Shown piece by piece: positions 52,752 to 61,593 of a stretch of 64,000 bases of DNA (its first letter is position 1; each line of letters starts with the position of its first letter). Made by a program: the position numbers and the translations under genes. The DNA comes from Pararheinheimera marina (GTDB lineage Bacteria > Pseudomonadota > Gammaproteobacteria > Enterobacterales > Alteromonadaceae): NCBI RefSeq assembly GCF_042654345.1, contig NZ_JBHSGB010000010.1, forward strand, positions 1 to 64,000, written 5' to 3'. Under the pieces are notes generated by a model. It did not search any database. It was not told the DNA's origin and worked only from the letters and a program-made list of their open reading frames with translations.

Positions 52752-52904
52752 TCTGTGTTGCATAAAATGAAATACTGTATTGTGAATATATCACTTCACG
52801 CAATGAATGCACTGTTTTATTCTCAGTCGCATCAAAACAGTGCGTAGTGTCAGCCACTGTTACGCCGAGCCAAAGGGCCGGCCCAAAGAATTTGTGAGAC
52901 CTGT
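52752..52904. promoter_or_regulatory. ilvY-ilvC divergent control region
   Basis: An AT-rich 150-bp divergent region. Near 52782-52805 there is imperfect dyad symmetry (ATTGTGAA ... TTCACGCAAT) with the T-N11-A character of LysR operators, a plausible IlvY site by context. No binding data can be given. Confidence 0.45.
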
Positions 52905-54380
52905 ATGAGCAATTATTTCAACACCTTAAATCTGCGTCAGCAGTTAAAGCAGTTAGGCAAATGCCGTTTTATGGCCAAAGAAGAGTTTGCCAATGGTTGT
53001 CAGCTGTTAAAAGGCTGGAAAGTTGTGATTGTAGGTTGTGGTGCTCAGGGCCTGAACCAAGGCTTGAACATGCGCGACTCTGGCCTGGATATCAGCTACG
53101 CACTGCGTGCCGAAGCCATTGCCGAGAAACGCAAGTCATTCCAGAGCGCGTCATCCAATGGTTTTAAAGTAGGTACCTACGAAGAGTTAATTCCAACGGC
53201 CGACCTGGTGTTAAACCTGACACCGGACAAGCAGCATACCTCAGTAGTTAGCGCCATTATGCCGCTGATGAAACAAGGGGCAACGCTGGCGTATTCGCAC
53301 GGTTTCAACATTGTTGAAGAAGGCACGCAAATTCGTAAAGACATCACAGTAGTGATGGTAGCGCCTAAGTGCCCCGGCACTGAAGTACGTGAAGAATACA
53401 AACGTGGTTTTGGTGTGCCAACGCTGATTGCAGTGCACCCGGAAAACGACCCGAAAGGCCAGGGTTTAGAAATTGCCAAGGCGTATGCCTCAGCAACAGG
53501 CGGTGACCGTGCCGGTGTACTGGAATCGTCTTTTGTAGCGGAAGTGAAATCGGACTTAATGGGCGAACAAACTATTCTGTGCGGCATGTTGCAAACTGGT
53601 TCTATCCTGGCGTACGACAAAATGGTGGCCGAGGGTATTGAACCAGGTTACGCCGCTAAGCTGATCCAGTTTGGCTGGGAAACCACCACAGAAGCGCTGA
53701 AGCACGGCGGCATCACGCATATGATGGACCGTCTGTCGAACCCAGCCAAGATCAAAGCTTTTGATCTGGCAGAAGAGTTAAAAGTGAAGATGCGCCCGCT
53801 GTTTGAAAAACATATGGACGACATCATCAGCGGTGAGTTCTCCCGCACCATGATGGCCGACTGGGCCAATGACGACAAAAACCTGCTGGGCTGGCGTGAA
53901 GAAACCCGCCAATCCGGTTTTGAAAGCGCGCCTGTGTCCGACGAGCAAATTGCTGAGCAAGACTACTTTGACCGCGGCATTCTGTTTGTTGCCATGGTAA
54001 AAGCTGGTGTAGAGCTGGCGTTCGAAACCATGGTGGCGGCTGGCATCATTGAAGAATCAGCCTATTACGAGTCGCTGCATGAGACGCCGCTGATTGCAAA
54101 TACCATTGCCCGTAAGCGCCTGTACGAGATGAACGTGGTGATTTCGGACACTGCTGAATACGGTAACTACCTGTTCAGCAATGCTGCAGTACCGCTGCTG
54201 CGCGATTTTGTGAACCAGCTGAGCACTGAGTATGTAGGTAAAGGTTTAAGTTCCGCCGCCACCGGCGTGGACAATATCCGCCTGATTGCGGTGAACGAAG
54301 CGATTCGTCAGCACCCGGTAGAGCAGGTGGGTAAAAAGTTACGGGGCTACATGACCGCAATGAAAAAGATTGTGGGTTAG
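52905..54380 (+). CDS. ilvC: Ketol-acid reductoisomerase, class II
   Basis: NADPH-dependent enzyme of valine, leucine and isoleucine synthesis. The 491-residue length marks the long class II form of enteric type with a duplicated, knotted C-terminal domain. The NADPH-binding GCGAQGLNQG lies near 45-54, and EVKSDLMGEQTILCGM carries metal-site residues. The ribosome binding site is weak (GTGAG). A strong terminator follows. Confidence 0.98.
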   Translation: MSNYFNTLNLRQQLKQLGKCRFMAKEEFANGCQLLKGWKVVIVGCGAQGLNQGLNMRDSGLDISYALRAEAIAEKRKSFQSASSNGFKVGTYEELIPTADLVLNLTPDKQHTSVVSAIMPLMKQGATLAYSHGFNIVEEGTQIRKDITVVMVAPKCPGTEVREEYKRGFGVPTLIAVHPENDPKGQGLEIAKAYASATGGDRAGVLESSFVAEVKSDLMGEQTILCGMLQTGSILAYDKMVAEGIEPGYAAKLIQFGWETTTEALKHGGITHMMDRLSNPAKIKAFDLAEELKVKMRPLFEKHMDDIISGEFSRTMMADWANDDKNLLGWREETRQSGFESAPVSDEQIAEQDYFDRGILFVAMVKAGVELAFETMVAAGIIEESAYYESLHETPLIANTIARKRLYEMNVVISDTAEYGNYLFSNAAVPLLRDFVNQLSTEYVGKGLSSAATGVDNIRLIAVNEAIRQHPVEQVGKKLRGYMTAMKKIVG

Positions 54381-54441
54381 TAGCGAGGCTCCCTAAGCCT
54401 CATCCCCAGGTACCGAGTTTTTACGTGGACCTTGGTTGTTT

Positions 54442-54466
54442 GCCCGGCTTTGCCGGGCTTTTTTTT
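54442..54466 (+). terminator. Terminator after ilvC
   Basis: GCCCGGC, loop TTT, GCCGGGC and eight T (54459-54466). Confidence 0.94.
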
Positions 54467-54601
54467 GCCTGATCGCGGCAAGTCCCGATTTTCTTATTCT
54501 TGTCATAGTTTTTTGTCTAAACGGCTCACTTCCGACGTACTTTAATGATCGCTAGGTTGTGTGCTCATTTTTTCTTAATGCAAACGGCAAGATTGTTTAG
54601 C

Positions 54602-54817
54602 AAAGCCTTCGCCTTTGGCGAGGCACTTTCTTTTGTCTCGCCAAAAGAAAGTACCCAAAGAAAAAGCGACCCCAGGTCGCAGCGAAATCCCGGCTCAAAA
54701 TCGTGCGCCCAAGGCGGCTGGGCAACTCGCTCGTCGCTACCGCTCCTCACTCAAACACTCCCAGCCTTAAAACCTTGGCCTCCCAATTTTGCCCGGCTCG
54801 CGCCCTAATGGGGAATT
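54602..54817 (+). repeat. Dispersed hairpin-rich repeat, left copy
   Basis: A copy of a roughly 215-bp element, the inverse of which is at 56173-56387. It contains several perfect internal hairpins in order: CGCC/GGCG around 54610-54620, an 11-bp stem ACTTTCTTTTG/CAAAAGAAAGT (54625-54635 with 54642-54652) and GCGACC/GGTCGC with a 3-nt loop. All frames read through it give spurious short proteins. The outer end starts AAAGCCTTCGCC, the inner end finishes CCCTAATGGGGAATT. I have the impression of similar sequences scattered in other Gammaproteobacteria, but cannot confirm this. Confidence 0.85.
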
Positions 54818-55031
54818 GGTGCCGGTAGTTGACGCAATTTTGTCTGGATATTCGTAAAGAGCGTACAGTAGACATGTCGAAGTATTGCCAAGCGAGGGAC
54901 TTGTTAGGTTTATTTATTGTAATTAGCCCGGCAGGTAAATTGTATGACCAACATAGATGTCGACCTAAGAAAAAATCTACTTTAACATACTAAGAATAAA
55001 AGGGTTTAGTATTGATAGGGCGAATTTTTAT
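54818..55031 (+). other. AT-rich DNA upstream of the AbiH gene
   Basis: The 214 bp between the left repeat and the AbiH start are distinctly AT-rich compared with the flanking core genes. No clear -35/-10 pair at optimal spacing was seen, though several TATA-like boxes exist. The promoter of the AbiH gene must lie here or in the repeat. Confidence 0.5.
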
Positions 55032-56033
55032 ATGCAAATAGCTTATTTAATCGGAAACGGTTTTGATATCGCCCTTGGGTTAAAAACCAGATATTCAGAC
55101 TTTTATGATTATTACATCACTGTAGAATCGGATAGCGCTTTAGTTAATAGATTTAAGACTGATCTTGCCAAAGGCATGCAGGAAGCCGATAAGTGGTCAG
55201 ATTTTGAGTTGGCTCTTGGCTCGTACCTAGAAAATCTATCTGATAACAAAGAGTTTGATGAGCTCACAGGAGATATTCGCTCTCAATTGTCTACTTACCT
55301 TAAAAGTATTCAAAATGATTTCAGTTCCGAATCAAATTTAAAAGAGTCCCGTCACATTTTTTTAGAGCATTTATTCCGGCCGGAGGAACAATTAAGAGGA
55401 AGGAGTAAAGAAAATTTACGTCAGTTTTATAGTTCTATTAACAAAAGACCTATCTACTACAATGTGATTAATTTTAACTACACGAATACTATAGAACAAA
55501 TACTTGGTGTTACTAGATTTTCAAATGAATATATAAATATGAATCACAAAGTAAATGTTGGGAACTCAGAGCGGGTATTGAATGCACTTTATCATGTTCA
55601 TGGAACTGTATTTGAAGATATGGTGCTTGGTGTTAATGATGATGAACAAATCAATAATTTGAATTTTCGAGAGAATCGAGATATCAGAAGCGAATTTATT
55701 AAGGCTGAATGCAATCTTGCGCAAGATCACGGGGTGGAACTGAAATGCATTAACTTAATTAAAGTCGCTGATATTATATGCATTTTTGGTTCATCACTGG
55801 GTAAGACAGATCAGATTTGGTGGGATTTAGTAGCAGAACAAGTTCGTAACAGAAACTGTAGGCTTGTTGTTTTTGACTATCAACAGGATTATTCTCCACT
55901 TATTTCATCTCGCAGGACGCGGTTTAAACGAGAGGTTATGTATAAAATATTCGGTGATAATCAACCGAATGATTTGTCGGATAAAGTGTTGTTCGATATC
56001 AATAGTGGCTTGTTTAAATGGGGTCGCTCTTGA
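55032..56033 (+). CDS. AbiH-family abortive infection protein
   Basis: A 333-residue protein beginning with the AbiH hallmark IGNGFD at residues 7-12, followed by ALGLKTRYSDF. The remaining body has the AbiH features: an acidic helix-rich middle, NVINFNYTNTIEQI near 150-163, YHVHGTVFEDMVLGVND near 195-211, and a late CIFGSSLGKTDQIWWDL near 253-269. AbiH (first found in Lactococcus) aborts phage infection; its biochemical activity is not established. The gene is AT-rich, stands alone between ilvC and the lacI-type regulator, and is framed by inverted copies of a hairpin repeat, which all suggest acquisition by transfer. The family call is confident; the defence role is inferred. Confidence 0.85.
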   Translation: MQIAYLIGNGFDIALGLKTRYSDFYDYYITVESDSALVNRFKTDLAKGMQEADKWSDFELALGSYLENLSDNKEFDELTGDIRSQLSTYLKSIQNDFSSESNLKESRHIFLEHLFRPEEQLRGRSKENLRQFYSSINKRPIYYNVINFNYTNTIEQILGVTRFSNEYINMNHKVNVGNSERVLNALYHVHGTVFEDMVLGVNDDEQINNLNFRENRDIRSEFIKAECNLAQDHGVELKCINLIKVADIICIFGSSLGKTDQIWWDLVAEQVRNRNCRLVVFDYQQDYSPLISSRRTRFKREVMYKIFGDNQPNDLSDKVLFDINSGLFKWGRS

Positions 56034-56122
56034 AAAATTAATACGGGATATATAGAAAGCAAGTATCTTTGTATTTTCAGAACCCAAGTATATTTTAGGG
56101 TGAAAGGTCACCTCTGTAACGT

Positions 56123-56147
56123 CCGCTTTTGACAAAAGCGGTTGTTC
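56123..56147 (+). terminator. Possible terminator after the AbiH gene
   Basis: CCGCTTT, loop TTGACA-type, AAAGCGG (an extended pairing 56123-56131 with 56133-56141 is also possible), then TTGTTC. The T-tail is weak. Confidence 0.35.
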
Positions 56148-56172
56148 GCTGAACTGAACCAACTAATTCAAT

Positions 56173-56387
56173 AATTCCCCATTAGGGTGCGAGCCGGACA
56201 AAATTGGGGGGCCAAGGTTTTAAGGCTGGGAGTGTTTGAGTGAGGAACGGTAGTGACGAGCGAGTTGCCCAGCCGCCTTGGACGCACGATTTTGGGCCGG
56301 GATTTCGCGGCGACCTGGGGTCGCTTTTCTTTGGATACTTTCTTTTGTCGAGACAAAAGAAAGTATCTCGCCAAAGGCGAAAGCTTT
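56173..56387 (-). repeat. Dispersed hairpin-rich repeat, right copy (inverted)
   Basis: On the minus strand this is the same element as 54602-54817, nearly base for base, with scattered differences. Its long stem is a perfect 15 bp (56335-56349 with 56352-56366, loop GA). The left copy keeps 11 pairs of that stem, so the hairpin is conserved while its loop sequence differs. The inner end starts at AATTCCCCATTAGGG. Confidence 0.85.
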
Positions 56388-56440
56388 TAGTAATAACCAA
56401 GTTATTGAAAGCAGATGAAAATGATTCAGCAAAAGCTATT

Positions 56441-56473
56441 CAGGCTTAGCTTTGTCGTGCTCAGCTAAGCCTG
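56441..56473 (-). terminator. Terminator-like hairpin after the LacI-type gene
   Basis: A perfect 11-bp stem (CAGGCTTAGCT 56441-56451 with 56463-56473) and an 11-nt loop lie 10 nt downstream of the leftward LacI-type gene. The following minus-strand sequence is AATAGCTTTT, a modest tail. Confidence 0.55.
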
Positions 56474-56482
56474 GCAACAGAC

Positions 56483-57493
56483 CTAAACCCCCGGCGCATC
56501 CGCCACTGAATCCCGTTCCACCAAATGCGGAATAAACAAATGGGTGCGGTGGTGGCTGGCGTCGGGGTGTTCACCCAGTTCAATAGCCAGTTTGGTGGCG
56601 TAGCTGGCCATTTCCTCTACCGGGTAATGCACTGTGGTCAGGCGGGGGCGGCAGACGCGGCTGACAATCAAATCGTCAAAACCAATCACCGACACGTCTT
56701 CCGGCACCCGCAGGCCGGCTTCGAATAAGGCGTGAATGGCGCCTATCGCCATATTGTCGTTGTAGGCCAGCAGCGCAGTGAATTTTACGCCTTTAGCCAG
56801 CAGCGCTTTTACCGCTTGTTCGCCACCTTCAAGGTTGGCGGTGGATTCCTCAATCGCCGCTTCAGGCAGCGGCACGTTGGCTGTCTTTAACGCCTCGCGA
56901 ATGCCCTGCAACCGGAAGCCCGGGTCGCCGTTCTGGTAAATACTGGTGATCACGGCAAACTTTTTGTGGCCGCGTTTAAGCAGGTAGTCGGTGGCGTGTT
57001 TAGCGCCGGTTTGATTGTCCAGCCAGACGCAGCGGTTGGAAATAGCCGGTATGTAGCGGTTAATCAGCACCAGGCCAGGAATTTCTTCCGCCAGTTTTAA
57101 TAAGGTTTTTTCGTCGGAATATTCGCTGTGCAAAATAATAGAGCGGCAGTTATGGTCGCGCAGCGATTCAATGGCTTCCAGCTCCGATTTGGTCTCATAC
57201 AAAGAGTTGCTCATCAGGCATTTGTAGTTGTTTTCCCGTGCGCCTTTTTCCACACCACTGGCTAAGCTGCCAAAAAATGGCATCGATATTTTGGGCGTCA
57301 CCACGCCCAGAGTATTGGTGGTTTTGCTGACCAGAGCGCGGGCATTGCTGTTGGGTCTGTAGCCCAGCTCGGCAATCACTTTTTTTACCCGGGCCCGGCA
57401 GGCTTCACCCACCTGGCCGCCGTCATGGATCACCCGCGATACTGTGGCAATGGATACGCCGGCAACTTTGGCTACGTCTTTGATTGTGACCAT
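56483..57493 (-). CDS. LacI-family transcriptional regulator
   Basis: A 336-residue repressor with the LacI helix-turn-helix at residues 1-50 (TIKDVAKVAGVSIATVSRVI, hinge region NSNARALVSKTTNTLGVV) and a periplasmic-binding-protein-type sensor domain. The open frame extends 70 codons upstream, but ATG 57493 is the family start. It lies 7 nt beyond the MFS gene and probably controls the sugar cluster to its right; the effector is unknown, and the binding site has not been identified. Confidence 0.93.
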   Translation of the reverse strand: MVTIKDVAKVAGVSIATVSRVIHDGGQVGEACRARVKKVIAELGYRPNSNARALVSKTTNTLGVVTPKISMPFFGSLASGVEKGARENNYKCLMSNSLYETKSELEAIESLRDHNCRSIILHSEYSDEKTLLKLAEEIPGLVLINRYIPAISNRCVWLDNQTGAKHATDYLLKRGHKKFAVITSIYQNGDPGFRLQGIREALKTANVPLPEAAIEESTANLEGGEQAVKALLAKGVKFTALLAYNDNMAIGAIHALFEAGLRVPEDVSVIGFDDLIVSRVCRPRLTTVHYPVEEMASYATKLAIELGEHPDASHHRTHLFIPHLVERDSVADAPGV

Positions 57494-57500
57494 AAAATTC

Positions 57501-58931
57501 TTATTCAGCTCCTGCTGTTTCTGTTCCGATAGTACCAGTTTGCTGCTGCTGACGTAACTGCAGCTGCTCGCGGTTTTTCCTGCATTGGGTGGCGTCCAGT
57601 TGGTAGTGACGCAGCAGCCACAACGACAGCAAAGCAAAGAGCACAGTGCCGCCAGATAAAATGGCCCGCATCCAGTCCAGCGCGCTTTGTGGCTGGGCGG
57701 CACCTAAGTGGGCGTCAAAGTGGATCAGGTTCAGGCAAAGCCCGGTAGCCAGTAAGGCCAGTGCGGCACTGAAGTGGGTGACCCAACCATGCACAGCAGC
57801 AAAAGCGCCGTCACGGCGCTGACCATGCTGAAGCTCGTCCTGGTCGGACAAATCCACAATCATCGATGGGATCAGCATGGTCATGGCGGTCCAGCTGGCG
57901 GTGCATAGCAGCGCATCCAGCCATAACCAGTTTACGCCTGCTGGCGTGTAGACAAACCACTTGGCGATACCGCCCGCCAGCGTGAGCCAATACACCCAGA
58001 GCAGAGCCCGTTTTTTCCCCACTCGCCTGGCCAGGCTGGCCAGCAGCGGAATGGATAAAATGCCACTGGCGGCGTAGGCCATCGACAGCCAGCCTTTGAG
58101 TACAGCACCTTGCTCAATGGAGCCAGCGCTGACTGCATACACCAGCAGGTAATAATCCAGGCTGGCGACCGCAGCTCCACCGGCCATTTGCAGTAGCGTC
58201 AGGCCTAACAGCACCTTCAAGCCGGTATTGCCGGACAATGTTTTCAGGCTGGTCAGCAGCGGTGGGCGAGGCGCAGCTACGGCGCTGACGCGAACTTTTT
58301 CTGTGCAGCCGACCGCCGCAACTGTGCCAAGTGCGCCCAGCAATACAATGCCAACGCCCCAACCCACCACCTGAATGCCAAAAAACACCGAGCCAAACAG
58401 GCTGAGCTGTGCCAGCGGGAATAGCCATTGGTATAACAAGGACCCCAGTTTCAGAAAGTAACTGGTAAAGCCCATAATTTCAGTACGCTGGTGGTAGTCC
58501 GGGCTCATTTCATAAGCCAGGCAGGTCATTGGTACGGCCACCAGAGTGGCACAGACATAAAAACACAAAGACCAGAACACGAAATACAGCAGCTGCGCCC
58601 AGTCGGCCCAACCGGCCGGTACCAGCCAAATCAGGCCAAAGCTGATGCAGCTGGCCCAGGACCCGAGCAAAATAAAGGGCTTACGCCGGCCAAAGCGGCT
58701 CTGGCTGTGGTCAGACAAATGGCCCACCCAAGGGCCCAATAAGCTGCCGAGTAACAGCGGCAAAGTGAGCGCCAGTGCCAGCAGAAAAGGGTCCAGCCCC
58801 AGGGTCATCTGGTAATAAGGAATCGCCAGCACCGCCACCGACTGACTGGCAAAAAAGGTGGATAAAAAACCAAAACCCAATGCCAGCTTAGGGCCTGTAG
58901 GCAACGCAGTCGGGGCTGAAGTTGGGGTCAT
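57501..58931 (-). CDS. MFS/GPH-family sugar transporter
   Basis: A 476-residue inner-membrane transporter with about twelve helices and GPH/MFS motifs (LALTLPLLLGSLLGPWVGHLSD and RFGRRKPFILLGSW, the loop 2-3 signature). Members take up sugars or glycosides with H+ or Na+. The start is uncertain: ATG 58931 is chosen although no strong ribosome binding site is visible; a TTG lies nine codons upstream (58958). Confidence 0.88.
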   Translation of the reverse strand: MTPTSAPTALPTGPKLALGFGFLSTFFASQSVAVLAIPYYQMTLGLDPFLLALALTLPLLLGSLLGPWVGHLSDHSQSRFGRRKPFILLGSWASCISFGLIWLVPAGWADWAQLLYFVFWSLCFYVCATLVAVPMTCLAYEMSPDYHQRTEIMGFTSYFLKLGSLLYQWLFPLAQLSLFGSVFFGIQVVGWGVGIVLLGALGTVAAVGCTEKVRVSAVAAPRPPLLTSLKTLSGNTGLKVLLGLTLLQMAGGAAVASLDYYLLVYAVSAGSIEQGAVLKGWLSMAYAASGILSIPLLASLARRVGKKRALLWVYWLTLAGGIAKWFVYTPAGVNWLWLDALLCTASWTAMTMLIPSMIVDLSDQDELQHGQRRDGAFAAVHGWVTHFSAALALLATGLCLNLIHFDAHLGAAQPQSALDWMRAILSGGTVLFALLSLWLLRHYQLDATQCRKNREQLQLRQQQQTGTIGTETAGAE

Positions 58932-59008
58932 AAGTTGCGGGTTCTGGCTTTGAAGCAAAGCCGATTATAGGCCGGGCTGAATTTCTTCAGCAACCGGCCT
59001 TTTTGGGC

Positions 59009-61591
59009 TTAACGCTTCAGCAGACTGACTTCTGCTAACTCCACGCCTTGCCAGCCGCTCTGGCCGCTTTGTCGCAGCAACTGCAGTTGCAGGCCTTGCA
59101 GTTGGTTCAGCTGCAATGGCTGGCTGCTCTGCGCTGCTGGTAACAACGGCGACGAGAAGGTTGGGTAGGCTTGCGGTAGCAAGGTATCCACTGATTTCAG
59201 CTGACTCAGCGGGATCAACACCTGCTGCCAGCCTGCTTTTACGGCAAACTCAGCGCCATGGGCTAAGCCGTCGGCATCCAACAGTGCCAGGCGTAGCTGC
59301 TGTGGCTGATAGCTGCGCAGTTTTACCGACAGGCTGTTGTAGCCCTGCAGGGCAAAGCGGTCCAGCTTCAGGTTGGGGCTTAAGGTGGTTTTTAGCAGCG
59401 GCACCGCGTCGGTGGCTTGTGCTTTGATATCGGCAATACCCAGCTGCAGTGCCATACCTTCAGAGGTGGTCAGCCATTTAGGTATCACAGTGGCTTGTTG
59501 TGGGTACTGGCTGGCGCTCTGGTCCAGCGCGGCGCTGAACAGCCGCACCGGTAAACCAGCTTCGACCAGGCGGGTTTGCCAGTAGGCTTGGGTCTGCACA
59601 AAGTCCCAGTCTTGCGGGCTGCCCTGGGCATTACCCGGGAAGCTCTGCTGCTTGCCATTTTCTGTCACCACCAGTGCATACTCCAGCACACCAGGGCGGT
59701 TAAATTGCTCTGTGGTGTTTAATTCCAGCTGGTAATCGCCGCTAAAGCCGCTGCTGGCGCTGTGCAATGGCAACGCCGTGAACTGCTGATCACCCTGATA
59801 ACGCACCAACAGCTCCACTTTTTCTGGCGCTTTGCTGCTGCCTAGCCGTAAGCTCAGCGGCAACCCTTGTTTCAGCGCCGCTTCACGCACGCTGTGGTGT
59901 TCCACTTCCAGGTTGCTGGTTTTGCTTTCAGGCAGTAAATAGGTGTTGTCGACAGCTGCGCTGTTCAACTGGTCGGTGGTTTTCGCCAGCAGGTACACCC
60001 CAGGCTGGATCTGCACTGTGCCCGCTTTCGCCTGCTGTTTGCTGCTGTTGCCTGCATTGATGGCTTTGAGCTGATAGCTTTGGCCTAAATCCGGCAATTG
60101 CACTGTGATACTTCGGCTGGCGCTGTACAGGCGGCGCGCTTCACGGCGCAGGCTGGAATTCTGGTACGGGTCCTGTAATTCCAGCACGTCCGGGTACAGT
60201 TCTAACCGCCACAGGCCGTCTTGCTGTTTATCGAGGAAATAAGCGCCATTGCCCTGATACTGCACCAAAGCCGACGAGCCCACACCGGCAATCTGCTTCA
60301 ATTGGCGGATGTTTTTGGCGCTGGCGTCCGTGCTGTTGCTGTACAGCAACTGGCTGTCACTTTGCAGCAGCGCGACGTCCGCCTGTGGGTCCAGAGTCAC
60401 ATGGCCGGCTTTATTACTGGCCGGATACGCGGCAGGTTGCTGCAGCCGTGGCCATTGGCGGAACTGCTCGGCAGCAATCATCAGGCTGATGGCTTTGGAC
60501 GGCGTGTACAGCAGGTTCAGGTAGTGGGTGTTGTATTCCGAATTGGTATGCGCCGCGTAGGCAGCGTCATAGGCAAACTGCGTGGCCCATTGCATACCCG
60601 CAGTGCGGAAGCTGCGGGCCATCGCCGGATACATAGTACTGGCGGCGACATCGGCGGCGTCAAATTCATACACCATTTTGGCTTTGTTCTGACAGGCAGC
60701 AATGTCTGCAAAGGGGTTGTAGTAAGCCGCCACTGCGCTGAGCATATTGCCGTTAATAGCACTGTATTTCAGAAGACCCGTTGGGTACCACTGAAACGCC
60801 ACACCATCGATTGAGGTTTCACAAAGTGCTTTGGCAAAGTCTGGCTGGTTGCCCTGTTCGCTGGTGTTGTAAAACAGCGGCTTGGTGACGCCGGCTTGAC
60901 GCACCACATCAATCAGCCCCTGAATATAAGCCGCACTTTGGGCTGGAGCCTGGCCATGTTTGGGCTCGTTAAACAGCTCAAAGGCAATAATGTTCGGGTC
61001 TTGTGCATAGGTTTTGCCGGTGAGCGGATTCTGGTGTGCCATCAACTGGGCCAGATAACGGTGTTGCGCCGCAATGGCTTTCGGCACTTCGTTCATCTGG
61101 TTTTTGCTGTAGTGGCGGGCAAAGCCGGTTTCCACCGGGTCGGGCTCCGGATAGCCGCTGCCCCACCAGGCAATGGGCGTAATGATCACTTTGATCTGGT
61201 GCTTTTCCAGCTCGGCCAGCAAATAGTCGAACAGCTCCAGGTGCTCATTTTGCAGCAGGTTGCCTTCATCATCGGCCAGCTCGCGGTCCCATAAATGCAC
61301 GCGGTAAGCGTCCAGCCCCAATCGGGCCATATGAGCCACATCCATCCGGATCGCCGCTTTGTGGTCCACGCCGAGGCGCTTCAGTGAGCGGTAACCATAA
61401 GCAAAAGGTGCGCTGTAGTTGACGCCAAATAACGCCACTTCTGAGCCGTCAGCCCAGTGCATCACGCCGTTGTCGACCTTGACTGGCCCTGTTGGGGCCG
61501 CAGTTGGGGTAGCTACGGCGGTTGCACTGGCAAAAGCCAGTGCTGTGAGCAGCAGGGAAGGGCGCCAGGCTGTAGTTTTCCGTTGTTTCAT
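59009..61591 (-). CDS. Secreted glycoside hydrolase, GH5-like
   Basis: An 860-residue protein with a signal peptide (1-28, ATAVAT) and a clan GH-A TIM barrel over residues about 40-400: acid/base Glu209 in FELFNEPKHG and nucleophile-type Glu309 in KMVYEFDAAD. C-terminal beta-rich modules of unknown type follow (about 400-860). The subfamily and substrate cannot be settled; a mannanase-like or galactoside-acting enzyme fits the neighbours (galM, sugar transporters). ATG 61591 has GGTGG before it and lies 2 nt after the SSS stop. Confidence 0.8.
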   Translation of the reverse strand: MKQRKTTAWRPSLLLTALAFASATAVATPTAAPTGPVKVDNGVMHWADGSEVALFGVNYSAPFAYGYRSLKRLGVDHKAAIRMDVAHMARLGLDAYRVHLWDRELADDEGNLLQNEHLELFDYLLAELEKHQIKVIITPIAWWGSGYPEPDPVETGFARHYSKNQMNEVPKAIAAQHRYLAQLMAHQNPLTGKTYAQDPNIIAFELFNEPKHGQAPAQSAAYIQGLIDVVRQAGVTKPLFYNTSEQGNQPDFAKALCETSIDGVAFQWYPTGLLKYSAINGNMLSAVAAYYNPFADIAACQNKAKMVYEFDAADVAASTMYPAMARSFRTAGMQWATQFAYDAAYAAHTNSEYNTHYLNLLYTPSKAISLMIAAEQFRQWPRLQQPAAYPASNKAGHVTLDPQADVALLQSDSQLLYSNSTDASAKNIRQLKQIAGVGSSALVQYQGNGAYFLDKQQDGLWRLELYPDVLELQDPYQNSSLRREARRLYSASRSITVQLPDLGQSYQLKAINAGNSSKQQAKAGTVQIQPGVYLLAKTTDQLNSAAVDNTYLLPESKTSNLEVEHHSVREAALKQGLPLSLRLGSSKAPEKVELLVRYQGDQQFTALPLHSASSGFSGDYQLELNTTEQFNRPGVLEYALVVTENGKQQSFPGNAQGSPQDWDFVQTQAYWQTRLVEAGLPVRLFSAALDQSASQYPQQATVIPKWLTTSEGMALQLGIADIKAQATDAVPLLKTTLSPNLKLDRFALQGYNSLSVKLRSYQPQQLRLALLDADGLAHGAEFAVKAGWQQVLIPLSQLKSVDTLLPQAYPTFSSPLLPAAQSSQPLQLNQLQGLQLQLLRQSGQSGWQGVELAEVSLLKR

Positions 61592-61593
61592 AC

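Noticed and set aside
54545..54808. Open frames within the left and right repeats (for example on both strands at 54545-54808 and 56182-56400) that resemble each other
   Set aside because: Their similarity follows from the inverted repeat, and they read straight through hairpins; there is no family or ribosome binding site support.
54600..56390. The 1.8-kb cassette as a standard insertion sequence
   Set aside because: No transposase gene, no recognisable target duplication and no short terminal repeats other than the two long elements.
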